Shown: one piece after another, positions 22,941-31,825 of the stretch
Numbering within the stretch: position 1 is the first letter of the stretch
Layout of the letters: each line of letters opens with the position of its first letter
NCBI GenBank assembly: GCA_016792685.1
Contig: JAEULQ010000072.1
Coordinates: forward strand, 1-32,539
Reading direction: 5' to 3'
DNA from: Tabrizicola sp.
GTDB taxonomy: Bacteria; Pseudomonadota; Alphaproteobacteria; Rhodobacterales; Rhodobacteraceae
DNA length: 32,539 nt
Position numbers and translations under genes: made by a program
The notes under the pieces: generated by a model
Seen by the model: only the letters and a program-made list of their open reading frames with translations
Told to the model about the DNA's origin: nothing
Database searches by the model: none

Positions 22941-24068
22941 TCAGGCGGCCTTGTACTTGTCGGCGTATTCCGAACGCTTGGCGATGAATTCGGCCGACTG
23001 AGCGGGCCACCACCACAGTTTCGACAGGGCTTCGTCGTTGAAGGTGCCATTGTAGTAGGCCGCCACATCGGGATCGATGAAGTCGGCCGAGCCCTTGCCA
23101 ACGGCGTTCGACGAGAAGGCCGAAGCCCAGAGCGCCGAGCCTTCTGCGGTCGAAACCCACTTGGCAAATTCGTGTGCCTGATCGACGTTGGTCGCGTTCT
23201 TCATCAGCACGAAGCCCTGGTGCCAGGCAAAGGCGCCTTCCGCCGGAGCGACATACTTGTAGCCGTCGTTGCGCAGGTTGTAGCCGGTCGAGTCCCAGCA
23301 CAGGCCGATGGTCGCGCCGTTCGCGGTGAAGCCGGCATTGGCTTCGTTCTCGCCCGACCACCACTGGACCACGTTGCCCTTCATCTTGATGGCTTCCGCC
23401 AGCGCGATGTCCCACAGCTCGGTCATGGCAGCCATGTCGGTGTAGCCGTCCATCCACGGACGCGGCAGCTTGCCCTGCGCATCAAGCCAGCGGCCCATGG
23501 CCGCCAGGGTCGAATGCGGACGCAGAACCGCCTGGTTCTCCGGGTTGAACAGATCGCCCAGCGAGGCCGGGGACGACAGCTTGGCATTGGCCTCGTTCAC
23601 GACCAGTGCTTCGGTGCCCCAGTTCGACGGGACATACATCAGGTTGTCGCCGTCACGCGAGCGTTCGCCGGCCGAGCCGTCAGCCAGACCCGGCAGGTAG
23701 TTGTCCATCGCAAGCTTGGACGCATCCCAGGCGCCAAGAAGGCCATTCGAATGCCAGCCGCCCCAGCGGTCGATGGTCGGCTCCAGAACGTCGACGCCGC
23801 CCGCTTCCAGGGCGACCTTGGCTTCGGCGAACATCGTGTCCTGGTCAGGCAGTTCCTTGAAGTTCACTTTGATGCCCGTAGCGGCTTCGAAAGCCGGGAA
23901 CACCTTTTCCAGCATCGCGGGATAGCCCGCCCAGCCGATGAAGTTCACTTCTCCCGACGAGGCCAAGGCCTTCGACGAGATGATCGCCGGAGCGGCGAGA
24001 AGCCCGGCACCGGCAGCGGACCCTTGCAGGAACCGGCGACGGCTGAAGGCGGAGGTGGATTTTTTCAC
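22941..24068 (-). CDS. Tat-exported PotD-type polyamine-binding protein
   Basis: 375-residue periplasmic binding protein. GTG 24068 with AGGGAGA 5 bp upstream is the start; it opens a twin-arginine signal (SRRRFLQG, residues 9-16) with probable cleavage at ALA|SS near residue 35. The mature N-terminus EVNFIGWAGYPAMLEKVFPAFEAATGIKV is typical of PotD/PotF-like family-1 proteins, as are VPSNWGTEALVV and the C-terminal WWWPAQSAEFIAKRSEYADKYKA. First gene of the D-A-B-C set. Ligand probably spermidine, putrescine or a related amine, by family only. Confidence 0.88.
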   Translation of the reverse strand: MKKSTSAFSRRRFLQGSAAGAGLLAAPAIISSKALASSGEVNFIGWAGYPAMLEKVFPAFEAATGIKVNFKELPDQDTMFAEAKVALEAGGVDVLEPTIDRWGGWHSNGLLGAWDASKLAMDNYLPGLADGSAGERSRDGDNLMYVPSNWGTEALVVNEANAKLSSPASLGDLFNPENQAVLRPHSTLAAMGRWLDAQGKLPRPWMDGYTDMAAMTELWDIALAEAIKMKGNVVQWWSGENEANAGFTANGATIGLCWDSTGYNLRNDGYKYVAPAEGAFAWHQGFVLMKNATNVDQAHEFAKWVSTAEGSALWASAFSSNAVGKGSADFIDPDVAAYYNGTFNDEALSKLWWWPAQSAEFIAKRSEYADKYKAA

Positions 24069-24230
24069 GGTAGTCTCCCTGGTTGATGTCAGAGGCGCGG
24101 GCTGTCCCCGAGTGTTCTCGTTCACATGGGCGCGCGCTGCCGCCTCACTAGCAGGCCCCTTGTAACAGGACCTTGTCAGCTGGAAGTAGCGCCCCCTGCG
24201 CGGCAAGCTTACTCCTCCACCGGGTAGGCC

Positions 24231-24253
24231 TGTCAACGATGCAATGCATGCAT
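24231..24253 (-). promoter_or_regulatory. Candidate promoter/operator of the PotDABC-type operon
   Basis: Minus strand: TTGACA (plus 24231-24236) is a perfect -35-like hexamer. Just upstream lies the 10-bp palindrome ATGCATGCAT (24244-24253) with a further ATGCA at 24239-24243. No convincing -10 follows at 17 bp. The remaining 24069-24367 stretch is leader and the modC 3' flank; I see no gene in it. Confidence 0.35.
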
Positions 24254-24367
24254 ACAACCGAAGGTGAAGGTCGGATTGCGCCAACACCGCAAGGAAGCTT
24301 TGTTTTGCGACCACACGCGGACCCCACTGCGCCGGAAAGCGCCGAATCGGTCTGGGATGGCCGACCC

Positions 24368-25444
24368 TCAGCCTTGCGCCGCAGCGCCCCCCACATCCGC
24401 CTGCGCCACCGCAACGGATTTCAGGACGGCATGGACCTGAAGGCCAGGGGCGAGTTCCAGCGCCAGAGCCGACCGGCGCGTCAGACGGGCCAACAAGAAC
24501 ACGCCCCCCAGATCCAGACGGACCAGCACACCCGGCCCCTGACCTTCATGCAGGGCCGAGATCGTCCCGGGCAGGATGTTCAGGGCCGAGAGGCCTTCGG
24601 GACGCGCGCGGGACAGGATGACATCCTGCGCCGCGATTCGGACCCTTACCTCCCGACCGGGAATGCCCTCCAGCCGGGGCAGCCAGATCGGCCCGGCAAC
24701 GGTCATAAGCCGGGTAAGCCCGTCCGGTTCCTGCGCCTCGATTCGCGCGGTCAGCACGGCGCCCGCATCGCGCAAGCCCAGATGTGGGGCCGTCTGCGGA
24801 TCGGACAGGATGTCGGCCGCAGGCCCGAAGGCCGCGACTTTCCCGGCTTCAAGCACAACAATGGTCGTAGCCAGCCGCGCCACCTCGGGCAAGGAATGGC
24901 TGACGTAAAGCACGGGCAGGCCCGTCTCGTCCCGCAACGCCTCGATATAGGGCAGGATCTCGGCCTTGCGTGCCTCGTCCAGCGCTGCAAGCGGTTCATC
25001 CATCAGCAAGAGCCGCGGCCGGGACAGAAGCGCCCGCCCGATGGCCACGCGCTGGCGCTCGCCTCCCGACAAGGTGCCCGGCCGGCGCGGCAACAAGGAA
25101 CCGATCCCCAAAAGCCCGATGATCCGGTCGAAGTCCTCGACCGGGCGGCGGCGGATACGGGCGGCGTAGGTCAGGTTTTCGGCCACCGTCATGTGCGGAA
25201 ACAGCCGGGCATCCTGGAACACATAGCCCACCTCGCGCCGATGCGGTGGCAGATCCTGCAGAGGCACCCCGTCCAGCCGGATCTCGGCCCCGTCGGGCCG
25301 CAACAGGCCCGCAACTGCATTGACGATGGTCGTCTTGCCCGACCCCGACCGCCCGAACAGGCAGGTCAGCCCCCCCGGCAGGACCAGATCGACCTCCAGC
25401 CGGAAGTCGGGGAAGGCATGGTTCAGGCGCAATTCCAGCGTCAT
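24368..25444 (-). CDS. modC: Molybdate ABC transporter ATP-binding protein ModC
   Basis: 358 residues. Walker A FGRSGSGKTT (about residue 29), Q-loop YVFQDARLFPHMTV, signature [16 protein letters not shown], Walker B LLLMDEPLAALD and H-loop VSHSL are present; FGRSGSGKTT and [14 protein letters not shown] are typical of ModC. The C-terminal 65 residues (LSALNILPGTISALHEGQG onward) form a TOBE/Mop-like domain that can bind molybdate. ATG 25444 overlaps the modB stop by ATGA. The frame is open far upstream through modB, but that is a shadow. Last gene of the molybdate operon. Confidence 0.93.
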   Translation of the reverse strand: MTLELRLNHAFPDFRLEVDLVLPGGLTCLFGRSGSGKTTIVNAVAGLLRPDGAEIRLDGVPLQDLPPHRREVGYVFQDARLFPHMTVAENLTYAARIRRRPVEDFDRIIGLLGIGSLLPRRPGTLSGGERQRVAIGRALLSRPRLLLMDEPLAALDEARKAEILPYIEALRDETGLPVLYVSHSLPEVARLATTIVVLEAGKVAAFGPAADILSDPQTAPHLGLRDAGAVLTARIEAQEPDGLTRLMTVAGPIWLPRLEGIPGREVRVRIAAQDVILSRARPEGLSALNILPGTISALHEGQGPGVLVRLDLGGVFLLARLTRRSALALELAPGLQVHAVLKSVAVAQADVGGAAAQG

Positions 25445-26145
25445 CTCCCGGCGATCCTTGTCGCCACGCGCCGCGACAGCCACTCTGACAGTGCCAGCGC
25501 GACCAGCGCCACAACCACTGAAATCGCCACCAGCCGCAGCGCCGCGGCATCGCCCCCCGGAACCTGCAGGAAACTGTAGATCGCCGTCGGCAGGGTCTGC
25601 GTCTCGCCCGGGATGTTCGCGACAAAGGTGATCGTCGCGCCGAATTCCCCCATCGCCTTGGCAAAGCCCAGCACCGCCCCTGCGATGATGCCCGGCAGGA
25701 TCAGCGGCAAAGTCACGGTCAGGAACACCACCAGCCGCGACGCACCAAGGGTCGAGGCCGCTTCCTCGAGCTTTGGGTCGACCGCTTCGATCGCCAGCTT
25801 GATGGCGCGCACCATCAGCGGAAAGGCCATGACCGCCGCCGCCAGAGCCGCGCCGGTCCAGCGGAAGGCAAAGGTAAAGCCGAACCAGTCCCAAAGCAGG
25901 GCTCCGATCCAGCCCTGCCGCCCGAACGCGAGAAGCAGAAGGTAGCCCGTCACCACTGGCGGCAGGATCAGGGGCAGATGAATCATCCCGTTCAGAAGGC
26001 CATGCCCGGGAAACCGCCCCCGAGCCAAAGCATAGGCCGCAAGGACCCCGAAGGGCAGACTGACCAGCATCGCCACCAGCGACACCCGCAGGGACAGAAG
26101 CAGGGCCAGCCATTCCTCGGGCGAAAGGGCGTCAAGCATGACCAC
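25441..26145 (-). CDS. modB: Molybdate ABC transporter permease ModB
   Basis: 234 residues with five to six hydrophobic segments. LPLILPPVVTGYLLL and the EAA loop LEEAASTLGASRLVVFLTVTLPLILPGI are diagnostic of ModB, as are the AKAMGEFGATITF and NIPGETQTLPTAIY segments. Start is GTG 26145 or, two codons in, ATG 26139; neither has a strong ribosome-binding site. It begins 6 bp after the modA stop. Works as a homodimer with ModC at the inner membrane. Confidence 0.92.
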   Translation of the reverse strand: MVMLDALSPEEWLALLLSLRVSLVAMLVSLPFGVLAAYALARGRFPGHGLLNGMIHLPLILPPVVTGYLLLLAFGRQGWIGALLWDWFGFTFAFRWTGAALAAAVMAFPLMVRAIKLAIEAVDPKLEEAASTLGASRLVVFLTVTLPLILPGIIAGAVLGFAKAMGEFGATITFVANIPGETQTLPTAIYSFLQVPGGDAAALRLVAISVVVALVALALSEWLSRRVATRIAGR

Positions 26146-26151
26146 GACCCG

Positions 26152-26973
26152 TCACGGCGCAGGGAGCAAAGGGAGGTCGCACGCGGTGGGGTAGTGCGGC
26201 AGGAAGCAATTTGTGCGCCGGAGGGGTATGGCATAGAACCCGTTCTTCTTGAAAACGGCGACGGCCTCGACCGTGGCAAGGTAATCGAGGAACGCCGCCG
26301 CTTCAGGTTCGGTTGCTTCCGTTGTCAGCGCGACCGGGTAGATGATGCGGCTGTGGCTCTCTTCGGGAAAGAGGCCCACCGACTTGACCGTATCATTTCC
26401 TTTAGGAAGATCCGACCAGTAGACAATTCCGAACGGCACTTCTCCGATTGCGACAAGCCGCAGGGCCTGGGCCACGTTCTCAGACTGGATGACTTGATCC
26501 TTCACCTCGTCCCAGACGCCAAGCGACGTGAGAGCTTCCTTGCCGTACTGGCCAGCGGGAACGGAATCTACCAATGCCATCGAAAGCTTTTGCTCCCCAA
26601 GGAGGGCCGTCACTTCGGCGCCTGTTCTGAGCGTGTGGCGAAACGGGACCCGTAAGGATGTGACCAGAACCAGCCTGTTCATAAGCAGGTTGCGACGCGT
26701 GTCTGGCTGGATCAGGCCTTGCTCTTCCAGGTGGTCCATCCAGTCCCTGGACGCCGATATGAAGACATCTGCCGGCGCGCCCGCTTCGATCTGTCGGGCC
26801 AGCGCGGGCGTTCCAGCGTAAGAGACGACGATCTTTGCCCCCGTCCTGCCCGAGTAATCCGCCGCGATCTCGTCCAGTGCGGTCTTAAGGCTGGCCGCAG
26901 CAAAGACGGTGACCTCAGCCATGGCGGACTGACCCGACAGCAGAAGGGCAACAAGAAGGGCGGGACTGCGCAA
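26152..26973 (-). CDS. modA: Periplasmic molybdate-binding protein ModA
   Basis: Start TTG 26973, chosen because GGAGG lies 4 bp upstream and it gives a clean Sec signal, MRSPALLVALLLSGQSAMA|E. The mature protein opens EVTVFAAASLKTALDEIA, the ModA signature, with SYAGTPALARQIEAGAPADVFISA and LVDSVPAGQYGKEAL (oxyanion-binding regions). About 273 residues: the fold should end near FKKNGFYAIP, but about 22 more residues (from LRRTNCF) follow that do not look like ModA, suggesting loss of the original stop. By eye its GC content (roughly 55-60%) is below that of modB and modC. An earlier TTG at 26997 lies inside the upstream palindrome and is less likely. Confidence 0.9.
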   Translation of the reverse strand: MRSPALLVALLLSGQSAMAEVTVFAAASLKTALDEIAADYSGRTGAKIVVSYAGTPALARQIEAGAPADVFISASRDWMDHLEEQGLIQPDTRRNLLMNRLVLVTSLRVPFRHTLRTGAEVTALLGEQKLSMALVDSVPAGQYGKEALTSLGVWDEVKDQVIQSENVAQALRLVAIGEVPFGIVYWSDLPKGNDTVKSVGLFPEESHSRIIYPVALTTEATEPEAAAFLDYLATVEAVAVFKKNGFYAIPLRRTNCFLPHYPTACDLPLLPAP

Positions 26974-26983
26974 AGGGCCTCCG

Positions 26984-27003
26984 ATATGTTCCCGCAAACA
27001 TAT
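26984..27003. promoter_or_regulatory. Inverted repeat before modA (candidate ModE-type operator)
   Basis: ATATGTT-6 bp-AACATAT, perfect 7-bp arms, 11-30 bp upstream of the preferred modA start. The half-sites and 6-bp spacing recall the TATATA-N6-TATATA layout of ModE-binding Mo-boxes. It lies between the modE and modA genes, where autoregulation of molybdate uptake would be expected. Confidence 0.55.
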
Positions 27004-27029
27004 GGCCCGCGCAGCCTGACAGGCAAGCG

Positions 27030-27395
27030 TTATTTCCCGTCCGACATATCCCTAAGCAGGGCCGCGATGCGTGTGACTTCCGGCGCAGCAGCCTTTTCGG
27101 TTGCGGCCAGCATGCCCCGGTAGGCCTCCAGCACCTCGCGCCCGGCATCGGTTAACCTTGCGCCCCCGCCCCCCGTCCCACCCCGTGCCGACTGGACGAG
27201 CGGCGCGCGAAACGCCGCGTTCATCTCCTCGACAAGGGCCCAGGCCCGCTTGTAGCTCATCCCCATCGCCCGACCGGCGGCCGCGATCGAGCCGGTCTCT
27301 CCGATCCGGGCCAGCAGCTCACCCTTGCCCGGCCCGAAAACCAGCCGGTCGCCGAACAGAAGCCGAAGCCGAAGCGTCGCAGGAGCCTTTGCCAT
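27030..27395 (-). CDS. modE: Short ModE-type regulator (DNA-binding domain only)
   Basis: 121 residues with the ModE/LysR-like winged helix: LLFGDRLVFGPGKGELLARIGETGSIAAAGRAMGMSYKRAWALVEEMNAAF (about residues 12-62), then the wing APLVQSARGGTGGGGARLTDAGREVL. Full-length ModE (about 260 residues) carries two C-terminal Mop domains that bind molybdate; they are absent, since the stop follows at AALLRDMSDGK. ATG 27395 is preferred; an open extension to 27434 adds 13 unlikely residues. Same strand and immediately upstream of modA, divergent from lacI. Probably represses modABC, but how it would sense molybdate is unclear. Confidence 0.85.
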   Translation of the reverse strand: MAKAPATLRLRLLFGDRLVFGPGKGELLARIGETGSIAAAGRAMGMSYKRAWALVEEMNAAFRAPLVQSARGGTGGGGARLTDAGREVLEAYRGMLAATEKAAAPEVTRIAALLRDMSDGK

Positions 27396-27460
27396 GCCAC
27401 CAGCATCGGTCCGCACCGCACATCTGGCAAGCACCAGCGCAGAATCTCGTTGATTTTCTC

Positions 27461-27478
27461 ATCCGAAATGTTTCGGAT
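27461..27478. promoter_or_regulatory. LacI-type operator upstream of lacI
   Basis: ATCCGAAATGTTTCGGAT: perfect 8-bp arms around TG, 22 bp before the lacI ATG. The half-site TCCGAAA recurs in the perfect palindrome at 28577-28592, which indicates a common regulator and autoregulation. Confidence 0.75.
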
Positions 27479-27500
27479 ACAGTCCAAAGGGGTTTGAACA

Positions 27501-28550
27501 ATGGCGACGCTGAAGGACATCGCGCGAAAGCTCGACCTGTCGATCACCCAGGTCAGCCGGGCGCTGAACGATCATTCCGACGTAAACGAGGAAACGCGCC
27601 ACCGCGTCAAGGAGGCCGCCCGCGCGCTCAACTACCACCCTAACGTCTCGGCCCGCAAACTGGTCTCGGGCCGCTCGGGCATGGTCGGCCTCGTCGTCCC
27701 GCAACACCGCGACATGGGCGAGGACGGGATCTTCCTTGAAGTGATCGCCGGGCTATCCGCCCAGTTCTCCGGGCGCGGCATGCAGTTCGTGCTGCATATC
27801 ATGGCCGAGAACGAGCCCGCGATCCCGGTCTACCAAAAGCTGATCGGCAAGGCGATGCTGGATGGGTTCGTGCTGATCAACCCGCTGGATCAGGACCCGC
27901 GCATCGCCTTCCTGCGAAAGGCAGGTATTTCGTTTGTGGTGCACGGCCGCAGCGGCCCGACACAGGACTATCCGTATTTTGACATTGAAAATGAACAACT
28001 TGCCTATGATTTGACCGCCCATCTTACCGCTCGCGGACATCGCCGGATTGCGTTCCTGAATGGCATCGCCGGCCTCCACTATGTCACCGAGCGGAACCAC
28101 GGCTACCGCCGCGCACTGGCAGACGTGGGGGAAAGGCCGCTTGACCATCTTCACCTCAACAGTCTCATGGATGAGGCAAATGGCCTTATTGGCACAGTGC
28201 GGCTCTTCTCGGGCGACGCGCCGCGCCCCACGGCGATTGTCTGTGGCAATGTCCGCCTGGCGCGCGGGGTCTATCAGGCGCTGTCCGCGCTTGGCCTTTC
28301 GGTACCGGGCGATGTTTCGGTCGTGGCGCATGACGACCAGTTGCCCAGCCTGCGCGCCTCGGCCTTCTTCCCCGCCCTCACCGTCACCAAGGCGCCCCTG
28401 CGCGACAGCTGGGAGCCCCTGGCCGACTGCCTTGCCGGGGCAATCGAAGGCAAGCCGCTGTCCACACTGCAACGCATTGGCGACTACAGCTTTATCGAGC
28501 GCAATTCGGTCGCCGGAATTCTGCCGTCCCAAAGCGCATCGAATCGTTGA
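27501..28550 (+). CDS. LacI-family transcriptional regulator of the sugar ABC operon
   Basis: 349 residues. The N-terminal helix-turn-helix and hinge are clear (TLKDIARKLDLSITQVSRALN, residues 3-23, then VNEETRHRVKEAARALNYHPN). They are followed by a periplasmic-binding-protein-like sensor domain with GLVVPQHRD, DGFVLINPLD, GHRRIAFLNG and the terminal DVSVVAHDDQ block. It lies just upstream of, and in the same direction as, the binding-protein gene of a ThuE-type transporter, matching thuR-thuEFGK-like or aglR-like loci. Palindromes with TCCGAAA half-sites flank it on both sides. Probably a repressor released by an imported alpha-glucoside or its derivative. Confidence 0.88.
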   Translation: MATLKDIARKLDLSITQVSRALNDHSDVNEETRHRVKEAARALNYHPNVSARKLVSGRSGMVGLVVPQHRDMGEDGIFLEVIAGLSAQFSGRGMQFVLHIMAENEPAIPVYQKLIGKAMLDGFVLINPLDQDPRIAFLRKAGISFVVHGRSGPTQDYPYFDIENEQLAYDLTAHLTARGHRRIAFLNGIAGLHYVTERNHGYRRALADVGERPLDHLHLNSLMDEANGLIGTVRLFSGDAPRPTAIVCGNVRLARGVYQALSALGLSVPGDVSVVAHDDQLPSLRASAFFPALTVTKAPLRDSWEPLADCLAGAIEGKPLSTLQRIGDYSFIERNSVAGILPSQSASNR

Positions 28551-28565
28551 CCGAAAGCGCTTTGG
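28551..28565. promoter_or_regulatory. Second LacI-like operator candidate
   Basis: CCGAAAGCGCTTTGG: a 10-bp perfect palindrome AAAGCGCTTT with one asymmetric G outside. It resembles generic LacI-family operators (GAAAGCGCTTTC-like) and begins right after the lacI stop codon, 11 bp before the stronger site. Confidence 0.45.
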
Positions 28566-28576
28566 AGACTATGTTT

Positions 28577-28592
28577 TCCGAAACGTTTCGGA
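28577..28592. promoter_or_regulatory. LacI-type operator upstream of the binding-protein gene
   Basis: TCCGAAACGTTTCGGA, a perfect 16-bp palindrome 63 bp before the binding-protein start, with the central CG usual for LacI-family operators. It shares its half-site with the operator at 27461-27478. Confidence 0.8.
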
Positions 28593-28655
28593 TTCATCCG
28601 GGCGTTTTGCAGCAGAGATTGCACGCCAGCACGGCGGCTTTTGGGAGGAAAACCA

Positions 28656-29933
28656 ATGATGATCATGAAAGGCCGCGCACTCCGCGCGACCGCAACTGCA
28701 GCCATGCTCGCCGTCTTCGGCGCGCCGGTCATGGCCGATGAACTTTTCTACGTGTCCGGCGCCGTCGGCAACGCAGTCGAGAACTTCAAGACGCTCGTGA
28801 AGCCTTGGGAAGAGGCCACCGGTCACACCGTGACCCTGGTGCCGATGCCTGCTTCGACCACCGACCAGTTCGGCCAGTACCGCCTGTGGCTCGCCGCCGG
28901 TGCGACCGACATCGACCTCTACCAGACCGACGTCATCTGGGCGCCGCAGCTGGCCGAGCACTTCGTCGACCTGACCGAGGCCGCAAAGGACCTGGCGCCC
29001 CAGCATTTCCCCTCGATCATCGAATCGCAGACCGTGAACGGCAAGCTCGTCGCGCTGCCGATCTTCACCGACGCCCCGGCGCTCTATTACCGCAAGGACC
29101 TGCTGGAAAAGCACGGCAAGACCCCGCCGAAGACCTGGGCCGAGCTCGCTGAAACCGCCAAGTTCATCCAGGACGCCGAGCGCGCCGAGGGCAAGGCTGA
29201 CCTCTGGGGCTTCGTCTGGCAGGGCAACGCCTATGAAGGCCTGACCTGCAACGCTCTGGAATGGGTCAAGTCGTTCGGCGGTGGCCAGATCGTCGAGCCC
29301 GATGGGTCGATCTCGATCAACAACGAGAACGCCGCTGCCGCGCTTGAAGCCGCCAAGAGCTGGGTCGGCACGATCTCTCCGGAAGGCGTCCTGGCCTATC
29401 AGGAAGAAGAAGCCCGTGGCGTCTGGCAGACCGGCAACGCCGTCTTCATGCGCAACTGGCCCTACGCCTATGGCCTGGGCAATGGCGACGACTCGGCGGT
29501 CAAGGGCCTCTTCGGCGTGACCACCCTGCCGGTCGGCAAAGAAGGCGACACCTCGGCTGCAACGCTGGGCGGCTGGAACGTCGCCGTGTCGAAATACTCG
29601 ACCAAGCAGGAAGCCGCGATCAGCCTGGCCATGTACCTGGCTGGCCCCGAGGCCCAGAAGCAGCGCGCAATCGCTGAATCGAACCTGCCGACGATCATCG
29701 CGCTTTACGATGACGCCGACATCGCCGCCGCCCAGCCGATCATCCCGCAGTGGAAGGACGTCTTCCTGAACGCGGTTCCGCGGCCATCGGCTCCGACGCT
29801 TGGCAAGTACAACGAAGTCTCGGCCAAGTTCTGGTCGGCCGTGCACAACACGCTCTCGGGCAACGGTTCGGCCGCCGAGAACCTGGAACTGCTTGAGGTC
29901 GAACTGACCGACATCAAGGGGTCGGCCTGGTAA
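28656..29933 (+). CDS. Sugar ABC transporter binding protein (ThuE-like, trehalose/maltose class)
   Basis: 425 residues. GGGAGG lies 7 bp before ATG 28656; two further in-frame ATGs follow within three codons. A Sec signal ends PVMA|DEL near residue 27. The mature protein is a family-1 sugar-binding protein with PMPASTTDQFGQYRLWLAAGATDIDLYQTDVIW, FTDAPALYYRKDLLEKHGK, GFVWQGNAYEGLTCNALEW and the ARGVWQTGNAVFMRNWPYAY motif common to trehalose/maltose-binding proteins such as ThuE. It is followed by a strong hairpin, then two permeases and an ATPase. Ligand by family and gene order; trehalose, maltose, sucrose or another alpha-glucoside are all possible. Confidence 0.87.
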   Translation: MMIMKGRALRATATAAMLAVFGAPVMADELFYVSGAVGNAVENFKTLVKPWEEATGHTVTLVPMPASTTDQFGQYRLWLAAGATDIDLYQTDVIWAPQLAEHFVDLTEAAKDLAPQHFPSIIESQTVNGKLVALPIFTDAPALYYRKDLLEKHGKTPPKTWAELAETAKFIQDAERAEGKADLWGFVWQGNAYEGLTCNALEWVKSFGGGQIVEPDGSISINNENAAAALEAAKSWVGTISPEGVLAYQEEEARGVWQTGNAVFMRNWPYAYGLGNGDDSAVKGLFGVTTLPVGKEGDTSAATLGGWNVAVSKYSTKQEAAISLAMYLAGPEAQKQRAIAESNLPTIIALYDDADIAAAQPIIPQWKDVFLNAVPRPSAPTLGKYNEVSAKFWSAVHNTLSGNGSAAENLELLEVELTDIKGSAW

Positions 29934-29959
29934 GTCCTCCCGGACCTGACTGATCCCAT

Positions 29960-29999
29960 GGCGGGCGGCTTCTGACCAAACGGGGGCCGCCCGCCTTTT
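29960..29999 (+). terminator. Terminator-like hairpin between binding-protein and permease genes
   Basis: GGCGGGCGGC (29960-29969) and GCCGCCCGCC (29986-29995), a perfect 10-bp GC stem with a 16-base loop, followed by TTTT. Probably a leaky attenuator setting a high ratio of binding protein to permeases. Confidence 0.85.
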
Positions 30000-30040
30000 C
30001 TAAACGGGTCTCGGAGGGGGACCCGACAGGGGAGGGTATC

Positions 30041-30987
30041 ATGGCTACAAATGACGGGGGGCTCAGCCTCTCGCAACAACGCCAGCGCGCGGCCTTCTGG
30101 TTCATCGCGCCCATGCTGGCAGCACTGTTCTGCGTGGCCGCCTGGCCGCTTCTGCGCACCTTCTGGTTTTCCTTCACCAACACCACGCTTTCCGACCTTT
30201 ACGGCGGGGAATTCATCGGCTTCGACAACTATCTGTCGGTCCGGGTGCTGGAGTCGGGCCGCTGGATCTGGCGCGGGACGCTGGTCGATCCGGCCTGGTG
30301 GAACGCCGTCTGGAACACCGTGCGCTTCGCCTTCGTCTCGGTTTTCTTCGAGACCGTACTTGGCCTGATCGTGGCGCTTGTCCTCAACGCCGAATTCAAG
30401 GGCCGCGGCCTTGTGCGCGCCGCGATCCTGATCCCCTGGGCCATCCCGACCATCGTCTCGGCCAAGATGTGGGCCTGGATGCTGAATGACCAGTTCGGGA
30501 TCATCAACGACATCATGCTGAACCTTGGGCTGATCAGCCAGAAGATCGCCTGGACCGCCTCGACAGACACCGCCATGTACGCGGTTCTGATGGTCGACAT
30601 CTGGAAGACCACGCCCTTCATGGCGCTTCTGATCCTCGCGGGCCTGCAGATGGTGCCGCGCGACATCTACGAGGCCGCCCGGATCGACGGGGTGAACCCG
30701 GTCAAGGTGTTCTTCAAGATCACCCTGCCCCTGATCCGCCCCGCGCTGATGGTTGCCATCATCTTCCGGATGCTCGACGCGCTCAGGATCTTCGACCTGG
30801 TCTACGTCTTGACCCCGAACTCGGCCGCCACCAAGACCATGTCGGTGATCAGCCGCGAGAACATGATCGACTTCGACAAGTTCGCCTATGGCGCGGCACA
30901 GTCGACACTGCTCTTCGCGATCCTCGCTGTCTTCGTCTCTGCCTACATCTGGCTGGGCCGTGTCGACCTTTCCGGGGAGGGCCAGAA

Positions 30988-30991
<4 letters not shown>
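30041..30991 (+). CDS. Sugar ABC transporter permease (ThuF/MalF type)
   Basis: 316 residues with about six hydrophobic segments and the EAA loop IYEAARIDGVNPVKVFFKITLPLIRP (about residue 206). The pattern TPNSAATKTMSVISRENMIDFDKFAYGAAQS near the end is typical of trehalose/alpha-glucoside MalF-type permeases. GGGGAGGG precedes the ATG by 4 bp. It overlaps the next permease by 4 bp (ATGA) and forms the membrane channel with it. Confidence 0.9.
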
Positions 30992-31821
<830 letters not shown>

Positions 31822-31825
31822 CATC

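Noticed and set aside
24069-24314. 82-residue N-terminal extension of the PotD-type protein
   Set aside because: Translates the promoter region; GTG 24068 has a good ribosome-binding site and starts a Tat signal peptide.
25445-26113. Possible N-terminal fusion of modC extending through modB
   Set aside because: The extension only reads modB in another frame; ModC has a normal start at 25444 with the common ATGA overlap.
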